Positions 12,285-20,956 of a stretch of DNA of 64,000 nt are shown here, piece by piece. The notes under the pieces were generated by a model. The model had not been told where the DNA came from and made no database searches. It saw only the letters and a program-made list of their open reading frames with translations. The stretch spans positions 3,516,001-3,580,000 of the forward strand of contig JAYMNP010000001.1 in the NCBI GenBank assembly GCA_036941025.1, in the 5' to 3' direction. The position numbers were made by a program, and so were the translations under genes. This stretch comes from Lachnospiraceae bacterium JLR.KK002 (GTDB lineage Bacteria; Bacillota; Clostridia; Lachnospirales; Lachnospiraceae). The stretch's first letter is position 1. Every line of letters begins with the position of its first letter.

Positions 12285-12335
12285 ATCAACTTTATTAAGG
12301 AAAAAGGAAAATTTTCCGGATGAATATCTGAAGAT

Positions 12336-12758
12336 TTATAAATCATCCATAGTCATGCATGGCAATTCTTTTTCCTGTTTTAGCTGTTTATCATTGGTAA
12401 AAAATATATCGCATTTACTGATTACTGCAGTTGCAATCTGTAAAGAATCCATAGCTTTAAAATACTTAAATCGGCTTCTGATTCTTGCTGCATATTCTGC
12501 TATTTCACTATTTATATCAATGATTTCAATATTCATATACTCTGTAAATTGTTTAAAATTATTAATTAATTCTATTTTACCAATAGCGTATGGATAAACA
12601 AGATATTCTTCTATCGTAATTGCCGATGTAACAATTTGAATATTATTGTTAAGACATGTTTCAAAAAATTTTTTCATGGGTTTCATATATACATAGTTGT
12701 TTTCAAGGTAGTATATAAAAGGTGAAGTATCGATAAATATTCTTTTAAAATCTGTCAT
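12336..12758 (-). CDS. PIN-domain ribonuclease, VapC-like toxin
   Basis: 140 residues with a PIN-domain pattern: IFIDTSPFIYYLE at the N terminus (first catalytic Asp), SAITIEEYLV (conserved Glu), and FKAMDSLQIATAV followed by CDIFFTNDKQL (the two C-terminal Asp). All four acidic positions of the metal-dependent RNase site appear intact, so it is probably active. VapC-type toxins cleave tRNA or rRNA and are neutralised by a partner encoded just upstream. Here the upstream gene overlaps by 14 bp. The pair lies on the minus strand between two + strand surface-protein genes and is more AT-rich than its neighbours, which suggests insertion. Confidence 0.85.
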   Translation of the reverse strand: MTDFKRIFIDTSPFIYYLENNYVYMKPMKKFFETCLNNNIQIVTSAITIEEYLVYPYAIGKIELINNFKQFTEYMNIEIIDINSEIAEYAARIRSRFKYFKAMDSLQIATAVISKCDIFFTNDKQLKQEKELPCMTMDDL

Positions 12759-12957
12759 TATCTCTTAACTCCCTGATATAACTGTCTGCATTTTGTCCTC
12801 TTTCAGTAGGAGGCATGATAAATTTTTCTATATTACATGTCATTTTTTTATTTTCTGATTCTTTTGATAATGTAGTTATAAATTGAAGAATCAGGTTTAA
12901 TTTATCTTCAGGAACCTTTTCCAGTTCAGCTATTGCAGTTTGTCTTAATATGGTCAT
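12745..12957 (-). CDS. Candidate antitoxin of the PIN-domain toxin
   Basis: 70 residues, MTILRQTAIAELEKVPEDKL at the start. It sits immediately upstream of, and overlaps by 14 bp, the PIN-domain gene, the standard antitoxin position. The N-terminal half is predicted helical (QTAIAELEKVPEDKLNLILQ resembles short antitoxin-like proteins of Firmicutes). The C-terminal half, with FIMPPTERG, would be the toxin-binding tail. I do not recognise a specific DNA-binding fold, so the assignment rests on size, overlap and context. GGAGGT precedes the start on the minus strand. Confidence 0.65.
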   Translation of the reverse strand: MTILRQTAIAELEKVPEDKLNLILQFITTLSKESENKKMTCNIEKFIMPPTERGQNADSYIRELRDNDRF

Positions 12958-13088
12958 ATATACCTCCCGGTTCTGTATGGAAACTTTTTTTTATTATATA
13001 TAAAAATTTTCTGTATTTCAAGTATTTATACTATAATATCTGTGAATAGTAAAAATTTTTTCTGTTTTTCTTTTTTTTCACTCCTGCA

Positions 13089-13262
13089 GTAACAGTTCAG
13101 CCCGCGCCCCTTAAACAGGCCGCAGACCGCCTGCCGGGCGGGCGCCGCTGCTGTCGCAGCTCCTGTCTGAGGCTTAAGGGGCGCTCCGCTCACAGCCTGT
13201 ATTCTGCGCTCATTCATGCGAGCATGATTCACCCATAATACAGGCTGTGGCTGAACTGTTAC
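13089..13262. repeat. Nested palindromic element (MITE-like or structured RNA)
   Basis: About 174 bp, GC-rich in an AT-rich gap. Outer arms GTAACAGTTCAGCC (13089-13102) and GGCTGAACTGTTAC (13249-13262) are perfect inverted repeats. Inside are two further perfect inverted pairs: GCGCCCCTTAA (13104-13114) with TTAAGGGGCGC (13174-13184), and CACAGCCTGTATT (13191-13203) with AATACAGGCTGTG (13237-13249). The result is a two-armed cloverleaf. No transposase is present and no coding pattern is seen. The rest of the gap (12958-13363) is AT-rich and holds only the promoter of copy B. Confidence 0.75.
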
Positions 13263-13290
13263 CTCCTGTAAAATAAATAGTATTTATTTC

Positions 13291-13319
13291 TGGCAAATAT
13301 CCTGTTTTTCGGTTATAAT
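13291..13319 (+). promoter_or_regulatory. Putative promoter of surface protein B
   Basis: TGGCAA (13291-13296), a 17-bp spacer and TATAAT (13314-13319), about 45 bp before the start codon of the second surface protein. The -10 is perfect, the -35 moderate. Confidence 0.55.
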
Positions 13320-13363
13320 TAAGTTAATCATTTTTATTATGGAGAAAAGGAGCGTGTTATGAG

Positions 13364-16300
13364 ATGAAAAAGACAAAGGAAGATTTCCCGGATAAATCCC
13401 TGAAGCCCAAACGACACCCGGTCCGGCAGAAACTGCTGTCATGTCTGTTATCTGTGTGTCTGCTGCTGGTTTCCCTTCCGGTGGAATTTTACGGTTCTGA
13501 AGTTCAGGCGGAAGAAATGGTACAGGAAATCATGTCTTTTTCAGAATTGCCGGAAGAAGTGCTGCAGCAGACGACAGATACGGGAACAGCCCAGGAGAGC
13601 CTGAGCCTTCCGGATACCCTGTGGGCAGTCTGTGTATTTGCAGAATCAGAACCGGTGATGTTAGAACATATTACATGGCAAAGCGCTCCGGTATATGATA
13701 AAGATACGGAAGGTACTTATGTTTTTACGCCTGTGCTGCCGGAATCTTTCGTACTGGCAGAAGGGACAGGTCTTCCTGAAATAAGCGTAACAGTGATGAA
13801 CGCCGGTGATATGTTTCCGGAAAAAGAAACAGTTCAGACCGTGCAGGAACCGGAAGAAATTCTGATGGAAGGAAGCAAATCAGACCGGGATTTTGCGGAA
13901 GATATGGATTTGCAGATGGATAAGATACCGGAAGAAAGAATTGCCGTGGTTGCCGAAGGGGAAGAAACGGAAGAAGTGGGAGAAGAACCAGAATGCAAGA
14001 CAATTACACAGGATACAGTGTGGAAAGAAGGAAATCTGGAAAACGGTACGGTTACTTTAGAAAATAATGCAACGTTGACTATAAATGGACAGGTAAATAT
14101 AAGTGGAACAGTGAATATAGTTGGAGAGGGGACTATTGAAAAAGGAAAACATATAGGCCATTTTAATGTAGATTCAGATGATAATCTGACTATAAATGGA
14201 AATATTATTATGGATGGTAAATCAATAGCAGGTGCCTGTCCTTTTATTATGGTTACTGGAAAATTAACAGTGGACGGAGAATGTGTGATTCAAAATGTAA
14301 CAGTAAATACAGAACGTACTTATATTATTTCTCCTGTTTATGTTATTGATGGTTCGGCTGTTTTGAATAATGTGACAATTAAAAACTGTTCAGTACCTTA
14401 TTATGGCGGAGCAATTGGAAATCGTAATGGCAGTATAATTATAAATGGAGGAGTTTATGAAAATAATACAGCAACGGAACGTGGAGGTTGTATCTATAGT
14501 GACAGAGGAACAGTAACGATAAATGGGGGAACTTTTAGAAGTAACAGAGCAGAAGAAGGAAATGGGGGCTGTATTTATGCAATCAAATATAGTAATTTAA
14601 TAATAAATGGAGGAACCTTTACCGATAATAAAGCGGAAAGCAGTAATGAGAATGTACTTACCATGGGAGGCTGCATTTATACAGAAGGAGATTTAACGGT
14701 AACAGGTGGAAATTTTTCTGACAATACAGCCAGAGAGGGAGGCTGCATTTATACGGACAGTACCGCAGCAGCCATAACAGGAGGAGCCTTTACCGATAAT
14801 TCAGCAGAAGAAGGGGGAGCCATCTATTCTGACAACAATTTAGAAGTAACAGGAGGAATTTTTAATAATAATATTACAGAAAAAGCAGGCGGAGCCATTT
14901 ACTCTGACGGAAATAAAGGAAAATTTTATCTGGAAGGGGATGTGGAATTTCAGGGAATTGACAGTTCCCCCACTTCCTATACGGACAGTGTATATTCGTA
15001 TTATCTGAATTCCATTATATACAGCAGAGAAAAATGGCTTCATCCTGTTAAGGTTTTTGTGGGTGATGCAGAAAAAAGAGGCGCTATTTTTAAAGGAGAA
15101 GGAGAATATCAGATACAAAAGGAAGATGTGGAAAATATTCATGTCTATGATATGAAGACAGAAAGAAAATGGTACAATGAACTGAGAAATAATTATGTAT
15201 ATATCACCCTGACCAACCCCGGCCTTTACAACATCTTCTACGACAGCAACGGGGCCCAGGGCACGCCCGTTACCGATGAAACAGATTACCATACCGGTGC
15301 AATAATTACCGTAAAGGAACCCACAGGCCTGAGCATTACAGGACAGACCTTCAAAGAGTGGAATACACAGGCAGACGGGAAAGGAACCTCCTATGCACCA
15401 GGGGCTGAAATCACTGTGGGAGAAGAAGATATCACACTGTACGCTATCTTTGAAGAAAAAGCAAAGGATACTTTCACTGCCCGCTTTTATTCCGGAGAGG
15501 CAAAGAGGTATACGGATCAGGAATCTGCGGACAGAACTCTTGCGGCCCCGGAGCCGGAAGCGCTGGGGGACGGGTGGATGATTCTGGGCTGGAACCGGAA
15601 CCAGGATGATTTTGAGAAAAACAGCATTGCCCCAGGGGATACCATTATCCTGACGGAAGCTCTGACGGAATTTTACGGGGTGTATCAGAAAAAAGTTACC
15701 CTGACCTGTGAGACGGACGGGAAGGAAGAAATGCCGGGGCCGGAAGAGAAAACCTGCTATGCCAGCGTACATAACGAAATAAAAGTAAAAGGCGCGGCCT
15801 TTACCGTGAAGGCGGGGCCTGTCCGGAAGGGATATAAGTTCCTGGGATGGAATACACGGGCGGACGGGAAAGGGACCTTTTATCAGGAGAAGGAACCTCT
15901 GACGACAGAGAAAAACATAACCTTATATGCCTGTTATGAAAGAGAAGGCAGCGGGACAGAAACCCTGATTGCAGACTTCTATTCCGGAAGCGGCGGGGGA
16001 AAGGAAAGCAGGACAGTGGAAGTGGACGGTTCCGGGCAGGAAGGAACCATCCATGCGCCGAAGCTGCAGGAAATGGCAGGCTGGACGCCCCTGGGCTGGA
16101 GCTATTCAGATTCTGAATATAGGGGAACCGTGGGGGCAGATACGGACATTAAAATAAAAGAACATATATCCCTGTATGGTGTATACAGGAAAGATATTAC
16201 CCTGACCTATGACGGGAACGGGAGCACGGATGTGCCGGAGGCGGAGACAAAATCCCGGTATGCCAACGTCCACGGGGAAGTCACTTATCAGGAAGCGGAG

Positions 16301-17998
16301 TTTATCCCGGAAGCAGTATCCACCCGTGGAGGATACCGGTTTGTATGCTGGAATACCAGGGCGGACGGGAAAGGGGAAAGCTGCGGGAAGGGAGACGTGC
16401 TGAGGCCGCAGGAGAACCTGACCCTGTATGCGGTCTGGGAGGAAGACCCTGAAGTGGCGGATTACCGTGTGGAATACTACTGCCAGAACCTGACAGGAGA
16501 GGAATACACCAGGATGGACGCAGACACAAAGCTGCTGGCCAATGTGACCGGGACGGAAGTGGAAGCCAGACAGAGGAAATATACGGGATTCACCGTGAAC
16601 CTGAACCACCCTTCCGGGAAGCCGAAGGGAAAAGTGGAAGGTGACGGAAGCCTTGTGTTAAAGCTCTACTATGACAGAAACATCTATGAAGTGGACTTTA
16701 ACCTGAACGGAGGGTACGGGACCGGGCCCGATACACAGAAAGTTCGTTACGGCGGGCTGCTGGAACCGGTATCCGACCCTGTCCAGTCAGGATATAACTT
16801 TAAGGGCTGGTACGTGGATGACGACGGCCTGAACGGAGGCCTGTGGGATTTTGAAAGCCCGGTGGAAAACAATACGGGAACTTTAAAAACCACCCTGTAT
16901 GCCAGATGGGCGGATGAGGCGGCCCCGGTAATGGGGGAGGCGTCCTTTGGGTCAGGCCATAAGAACTTTCAGGACTGGATCATACAGAAAAAAGGCATTG
17001 AGATAACAGTTCCGGTTACAGAAGAAGGCAGCGGCCTTGCCAGAGCGGAATACCTGCTGATGGCGGAAGACGGAACGGAACGTGACGGGACAGCAGATAT
17101 TGCAGAGAAAAACGGACTTTCCGGACAGATGACAGCATATGGAAGTTCCGCATCTGTCATTCGTGCAGTACAGTCAGAGGCGGAACGCGGGAGCTATGAA
17201 GCCAGGATTGTGATAGAGGAGGAGTTTAAGGGGAAAGTCCTGCTGACCTGTACGGATTATGCGGGGAATGTGTCGGCAGGGAAGGTGCTGACAGCAGAAG
17301 GAGGCATAATCCTTGAGGACAATGCACCGGAAATCAGCTTTTCCGGAACGAAGGAGAGCATGGACGGGAAGCCCCTGGAAGTGAAGGTAGAGGTAAAAGA
17401 CGACGACGGAGAACATGTGGCGGGAGGAATATCGGGTATCCGCTACCAGGTGGACAAAGACAGGAAAACAGAGGTTTCTGACAGGAAATTCAATCAGGAT
17501 ATAACAGAAACCTGTGAGTTTACCGTAAAGATTTCCGGGGAAGGAAAACATAGCCTTCAGGTGGAAGCGGAGGACCATGCGGGGAATAAAAGCAAAGCAG
17601 AGATTTCCCTTAAGATTAACGGGAAAAAGGACACGCCTGCGGGAGAACCGGGAGACTCCGGAACAGACAGCGCCGGAAGAACGGGAAGGCCCCCGGGAGG
17701 AGAACCGAAAACGGGGGACAGCACACAGATACAGATCTGTGCCACCCTGGCCATGATAGCAGGATTCGGGTATCTTTTGCTGTACTTTGAAGGAGAGAAC
17801 GGAATCACAGAGCAGGAGAAAGAGGAGATTATCTACCGTCTGGTGGAATGGGCAAAACAGGGAGGAAGAATCCGCAGGCTTCTTGGAGTGGCAGTCATTT
17901 TCCTGTTCCTGGCTTATTACCACAGTATCGGAAAGAGTGTAACTGTAGAATGGAGAGAAGTATGCGTGGAAAAAACAGGAAGAAATTCCGGTTTCTGA
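13364..17998 (+). CDS. Giant sortase-type surface protein with beta-helix and InlB-type repeats (copy B)
   Basis: 1,544 residues, paralogue of copy A with the same domain order. The signal peptide is nearly identical (KRHPVRQKLLS, hydrophobic core to about residue 40). A different acidic region (about 50-210) follows, then a beta-helix stretch with repeated INGGTFxxN and GGCIYT turns (about 213-545), InlB-type repeats (GWNTRADGKG), a MucBP-like segment, two Ig-like domains, EPKTGD at residue 1447, a hydrophobic segment, a charged ~30-residue stretch and a second hydrophobic segment. The N-terminal half is strongly diverged from copy A while the C-terminal third is nearly the same, consistent with variation of the exposed part on a conserved stalk. 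The class B sortase gene begins inside its last 37 bp, so the two are translationally linked. Confidence 0.86.
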   Translation: MKKTKEDFPDKSLKPKRHPVRQKLLSCLLSVCLLLVSLPVEFYGSEVQAEEMVQEIMSFSELPEEVLQQTTDTGTAQESLSLPDTLWAVCVFAESEPVMLEHITWQSAPVYDKDTEGTYVFTPVLPESFVLAEGTGLPEISVTVMNAGDMFPEKETVQTVQEPEEILMEGSKSDRDFAEDMDLQMDKIPEERIAVVAEGEETEEVGEEPECKTITQDTVWKEGNLENGTVTLENNATLTINGQVNISGTVNIVGEGTIEKGKHIGHFNVDSDDNLTINGNIIMDGKSIAGACPFIMVTGKLTVDGECVIQNVTVNTERTYIISPVYVIDGSAVLNNVTIKNCSVPYYGGAIGNRNGSIIINGGVYENNTATERGGCIYSDRGTVTINGGTFRSNRAEEGNGGCIYAIKYSNLIINGGTFTDNKAESSNENVLTMGGCIYTEGDLTVTGGNFSDNTAREGGCIYTDSTAAAITGGAFTDNSAEEGGAIYSDNNLEVTGGIFNNNITEKAGGAIYSDGNKGKFYLEGDVEFQGIDSSPTSYTDSVYSYYLNSIIYSREKWLHPVKVFVGDAEKRGAIFKGEGEYQIQKEDVENIHVYDMKTERKWYNELRNNYVYITLTNPGLYNIFYDSNGAQGTPVTDETDYHTGAIITVKEPTGLSITGQTFKEWNTQADGKGTSYAPGAEITVGEEDITLYAIFEEKAKDTFTARFYSGEAKRYTDQESADRTLAAPEPEALGDGWMILGWNRNQDDFEKNSIAPGDTIILTEALTEFYGVYQKKVTLTCETDGKEEMPGPEEKTCYASVHNEIKVKGAAFTVKAGPVRKGYKFLGWNTRADGKGTFYQEKEPLTTEKNITLYACYEREGSGTETLIADFYSGSGGGKESRTVEVDGSGQEGTIHAPKLQEMAGWTPLGWSYSDSEYRGTVGADTDIKIKEHISLYGVYRKDITLTYDGNGSTDVPEAETKSRYANVHGEVTYQEAEFIPEAVSTRGGYRFVCWNTRADGKGESCGKGDVLRPQENLTLYAVWEEDPEVADYRVEYYCQNLTGEEYTRMDADTKLLANVTGTEVEARQRKYTGFTVNLNHPSGKPKGKVEGDGSLVLKLYYDRNIYEVDFNLNGGYGTGPDTQKVRYGGLLEPVSDPVQSGYNFKGWYVDDDGLNGGLWDFESPVENNTGTLKTTLYARWADEAAPVMGEASFGSGHKNFQDWIIQKKGIEITVPVTEEGSGLARAEYLLMAEDGTERDGTADIAEKNGLSGQMTAYGSSASVIRAVQSEAERGSYEARIVIEEEFKGKVLLTCTDYAGNVSAGKVLTAEGGIILEDNAPEISFSGTKESMDGKPLEVKVEVKDDDGEHVAGGISGIRYQVDKDRKTEVSDRKFNQDITETCEFTVKISGEGKHSLQVEAEDHAGNKSKAEISLKINGKKDTPAGEPGDSGTDSAGRTGRPPGGEPKTGDSTQIQICATLAMIAGFGYLLLYFEGENGITEQEKEEIIYRLVEWAKQGGRIRRLLGVAVIFLFLAYYHSIGKSVTVEWREVCVEKTGRNSGF
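16453..17985 (+). repeat. Long duplicated segment, copy 2 (surface-protein 3' half)
   Basis: Partner of 10706-12225. The tail region (about 17530-17960 against 11770-12200) is the most similar part, with only scattered substitutions. Confidence 0.85.
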
Positions 17999-18735
17999 GA
18001 ATACTGCTTCTTCTGATTATGATAGTATGTCTGATCCCGGTGGGGCAGGCATACTATCTGTCTTTCAGTCATGAAAAACAGCAGGAAGAATTAAGAAGTT
18101 TGCTGGAAATGGAAGAACAGCAGGAAACAGAAAAATACCAGAATAATTCAGGAGAAATACAGAGTAAATTTAAAGAGCTTAAAAGCAGAAATCAGGATTT
18201 GGCCGGATGGCTTGCCATTGATGGCACAGATATTGATTATCCGGTGATGCAGTGTGAAGATGACGAATATTATCTCCACCATAATTTTCAGAAGGAAAAA
18301 GATAAATATGGCTGTCTGTATGTGAGAAATATGGCGGATTTGAATACACCAGGAACAAATTTTATTATTTACGGTCATAATATGCGGGATGGTTCCATGT
18401 TTGGAAACCTGGATGAATATGCCAGTGAAGATTTTTACCGGGAACATGCCAGAATTTCCTTTGACACCCTGTACGAGGGACGGACATATGAAATCCTGTC
18501 CGTATTTTCTACCCGTATTCAGGAAGAAAGTGAATTTAAGTATTATGAATTTTATCAGGCAAACACTGAACAGGAATTTCTGGATTTCTATGAAAATATT
18601 AAAAAACTGTCTCTTTATGACACCGGAGTGACAGCAGAATTTGGAGATACCTTTCTTACCTTGTCTACCTGTTTTGGTTCTGCAGAAGATGAAAGATTTG
18701 TAGTGATTGCGAAAAAAATTGGTGAAATCAGATAA
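17962..18735 (+). CDS. Class B sortase
   Basis: 257 residues from the ATG at 17962, which has GGAG 6 bp upstream; the longer in-frame extension overlaps surface-protein coding sequence and is not family-like. An N-terminal membrane anchor (about residues 10-30) is followed by a linker and the sortase fold. The fold shows DLAGWLAIDGTDIDYPVMQ (class B-like), the catalytic His in FIIYGHNMRDGSMF, the catalytic Cys in LTLSTCFGS and the downstream Arg in DERFVVIAKK. Sortases cleave a C-terminal sorting signal and join the protein to peptidoglycan or a pilin. The gene overlaps the end of surface protein B, whose EPKTGD motif is the probable substrate. Confidence 0.92.
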   Translation: MRGKNRKKFRFLRILLLLIMIVCLIPVGQAYYLSFSHEKQQEELRSLLEMEEQQETEKYQNNSGEIQSKFKELKSRNQDLAGWLAIDGTDIDYPVMQCEDDEYYLHHNFQKEKDKYGCLYVRNMADLNTPGTNFIIYGHNMRDGSMFGNLDEYASEDFYREHARISFDTLYEGRTYEILSVFSTRIQEESEFKYYEFYQANTEQEFLDFYENIKKLSLYDTGVTAEFGDTFLTLSTCFGSAEDERFVVIAKKIGEIR

Positions 18736-18754
18736 AGACCTGAAAATTATTCAT

Positions 18755-18782
18755 TTGTTTGCAATTAAATTTATGATATAAT
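18755..18782 (+). promoter_or_regulatory. Putative promoter of chemoreceptor 1
   Basis: TTGTTT (18755-18760), 16-bp spacer, TATAAT (18777-18782), 33 bp before the chemoreceptor start. Confidence 0.55.
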
Positions 18783-18814
18783 GTGGAAACAAAAAATTAA
18801 GGAAGGTACAGAAG

Positions 18815-20836
18815 ATGGGTGAAAACAGCAGAAACAGTGAAAGAGTGAAGACTTTCAGAGGAGTAAAGGGAAAACTGCTTCTTGCAATTATTCCATGTGT
18901 AACTCTCGCAATTATTCTGATTATCATATTTTCTTACAGTTTTTCGAAAAAGATAATCACCGACAGGGCAAAAGAGCAGATTACGGCAGAATCCAGGACA
19001 GAAACAGGAGAAATCGAAACCTGGTCTGCAGAAATTCTTTCCACATTGAACATGATTCATCACAATCTGGATACCATGAATATGGACGAAGAAACAAAGA
19101 AAGCGTACCTTCAGTCTCTGGTAGGAATGAATGAGAATTTTCCTACAGGTGTATATATAGGAGATGACCAGGGCAATTATCTGGATTTGTCGGGCTGGGA
19201 ACCGGGAGAGGATTTTGTGGTAACAGAAAGAGACTGGTATCGGGAAGGGCTGGAACACGAAGAATTTACATATGGAAGACCTTATCCCGACGCAGAAACC
19301 GGAGAATATATCGTCAGTGTCACCACACTTCTGTCAGGAACCGAAGGAGTGAAAACGGTTGCGGCGGCAGACGTATTTCTCAACAGTGTCTCAGAAATAA
19401 TTTCAGAAATTAAAGTGATGGGGAAAGGTTCCTCTTTTCTGGTGGAAAAGAACAGCAAGGTAATTCTTGCCCATCAGAATAAGGATTTGATTGGAAGTGT
19501 TATTACAGAACAGGCAAATGATTTTCTGAAAAAAGTGGCGGAAAAAATAGACGGCAACCATCCGGATGCAGAACGGATTAAAGTGGATAAAGATAATTAC
19601 TTTGTGGTGGCGGAGCCTGTGGGCGGAACAGACTGGATTTTAATATCCGCCATTAAAGAAAGTGATATTTTAGGAGATTTGTACAGCCTTCAGGAAAGAA
19701 TGATTTTAATTATGATTCTGACAGTTTTGATTATTACTCTGGTTGTGATTCGAATCGTGCATGTAATCATTCTGCCTGTTAGAAATCTGACTGAACATAT
19801 CGGTAAAATTACAGACGGAGATTTTACGGTGGAAATTGAATCAAAAGGACAGGATGAGATTTCAAAAATGGGACATGGTATGAAGAATTTTACAGAAGCC
19901 ATGCGAAAAACCATCGGGGAAATTTTCAGTATTTCCGGACAGTTAAATGAACAGGCGGAAATGAGCAGTGCCGCTTCGGAAATCCTCTATGATTCGGCAG
20001 CTACTCAGTCTGATTCCATGCAGGAACTGAAAAATACCGTAGAAGAACTGGCAAAATCCGTCACAGAAGTGGCAGAAAATGCAACTTCTCTGGCAGTAGT
20101 GGTGTCAAAGACCGGAGAAAACGGAGCCAGTGCCAGAACGAAAATGGAAGAGACTGTCCGTATATCCAAAAAGGGAAGGGACGATATGGGGCAGGTAACA
20201 CAGGCCATGGAAGTGATACAGTATTCTGTCAGACAACTGGAAGAATCAGTGGGAAAGGTAGGAGGTTCCACAGAAGAAATCCGGAAATTTGTGGATATTA
20301 TCGGGGATATTGCTTCCCAGACAAATCTGCTGTCCCTGAATGCGGCGATTGAAGCAGCCAGAGCGGGAGAGGCAGGAAAAGGATTTGCAGTAGTGGCAGA
20401 GGAAATCCGTAACCTTGCGGAAACCAGTGCAAATTCTGTAAATCATATTTCAGATATTACATCTGAGATTAACAGTCTGGTGGAAGATGCGGTGGAAAAA
20501 ACAAAAATCAGTACAGGAAATATCAATGCCAGCAGCGATTTGATTCTGAATGCTTCAGGAACATTCCAGAAGATTTATGAAACGGTGGGAGTTGCCAACG
20601 AGATAGTTCAGAAAATTATTGAAAATGTGGATAAAGTAGATGAAGTTGCGTCTTCTGTGGCTGCAATTACAGAACAGCAGTCTGCCTGTGCAGAAGAAAT
20701 ACTGGCCACATCGGAAAATCTGGCCCTTGAAGCTGTCAATGTGACGGATAACAGCGGAAATGTGGCCCAGTCTGCCCAGAGTGTGGCAGTCAATGCGGAG
20801 AAACTGGCGGATGAGATGAAGCGGTTCCGGGTTTGA
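18815..20836 (+). CDS. Methyl-accepting chemotaxis protein with extracellular Cache-type sensor
   Basis: 673 residues. Transmembrane segment 1 at about residues 17-40 and segment 2 at about 292-318 bracket a ~250-residue extracellular region with dCache features ([29 protein letters not shown], typical of amine or amino-acid type Cache ligands). A HAMP domain follows (about 319-372), then a long coiled-coil signalling domain whose hairpin tip [20 protein letters not shown] (around residue 500) is the CheA/CheW contact site. No C-terminal CheR-binding pentapeptide is evident. It has its own promoter. No chemotaxis core genes are in the window, so it must act with a cluster elsewhere. The ligand is unknown. 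Confidence 0.93.
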   Translation: MGENSRNSERVKTFRGVKGKLLLAIIPCVTLAIILIIIFSYSFSKKIITDRAKEQITAESRTETGEIETWSAEILSTLNMIHHNLDTMNMDEETKKAYLQSLVGMNENFPTGVYIGDDQGNYLDLSGWEPGEDFVVTERDWYREGLEHEEFTYGRPYPDAETGEYIVSVTTLLSGTEGVKTVAAADVFLNSVSEIISEIKVMGKGSSFLVEKNSKVILAHQNKDLIGSVITEQANDFLKKVAEKIDGNHPDAERIKVDKDNYFVVAEPVGGTDWILISAIKESDILGDLYSLQERMILIMILTVLIITLVVIRIVHVIILPVRNLTEHIGKITDGDFTVEIESKGQDEISKMGHGMKNFTEAMRKTIGEIFSISGQLNEQAEMSSAASEILYDSAATQSDSMQELKNTVEELAKSVTEVAENATSLAVVVSKTGENGASARTKMEETVRISKKGRDDMGQVTQAMEVIQYSVRQLEESVGKVGGSTEEIRKFVDIIGDIASQTNLLSLNAAIEAARAGEAGKGFAVVAEEIRNLAETSANSVNHISDITSEINSLVEDAVEKTKISTGNINASSDLILNASGTFQKIYETVGVANEIVQKIIENVDKVDEVASSVAAITEQQSACAEEILATSENLALEAVNVTDNSGNVAQSAQSVAVNAEKLADEMKRFRV

Positions 20837-20907
20837 TGAACTTTGGTCTTTTCCTTTTGGTATTGCTTACCTTTGTTTTTGCGTTTTGTAAGTAATCATA
20901 CATAAGA

Positions 20908-20955
20908 AAGCCGTCCCTGAATTTTGGCGGGAAAAATTCAGGGGCGGTTTTCTGT
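20908..20955. terminator. Bidirectional rho-independent terminator
   Basis: A hairpin of GCCGTCCCTGAATTTT with its complement AAAATTCAGGGGCGG, flanked by A- and T-rich tracts, lies between the convergent chemoreceptor and ABC-class ATPase genes and can serve both strands. Confidence 0.82.
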
Positions 20956-20956
20956 T

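Noticed and set aside
13026..13232. 68-codon minus-strand ORF in the gap before surface protein B
   Set aside because: Its sequence coincides with the nested palindromic element, whose symmetry explains the open frame.
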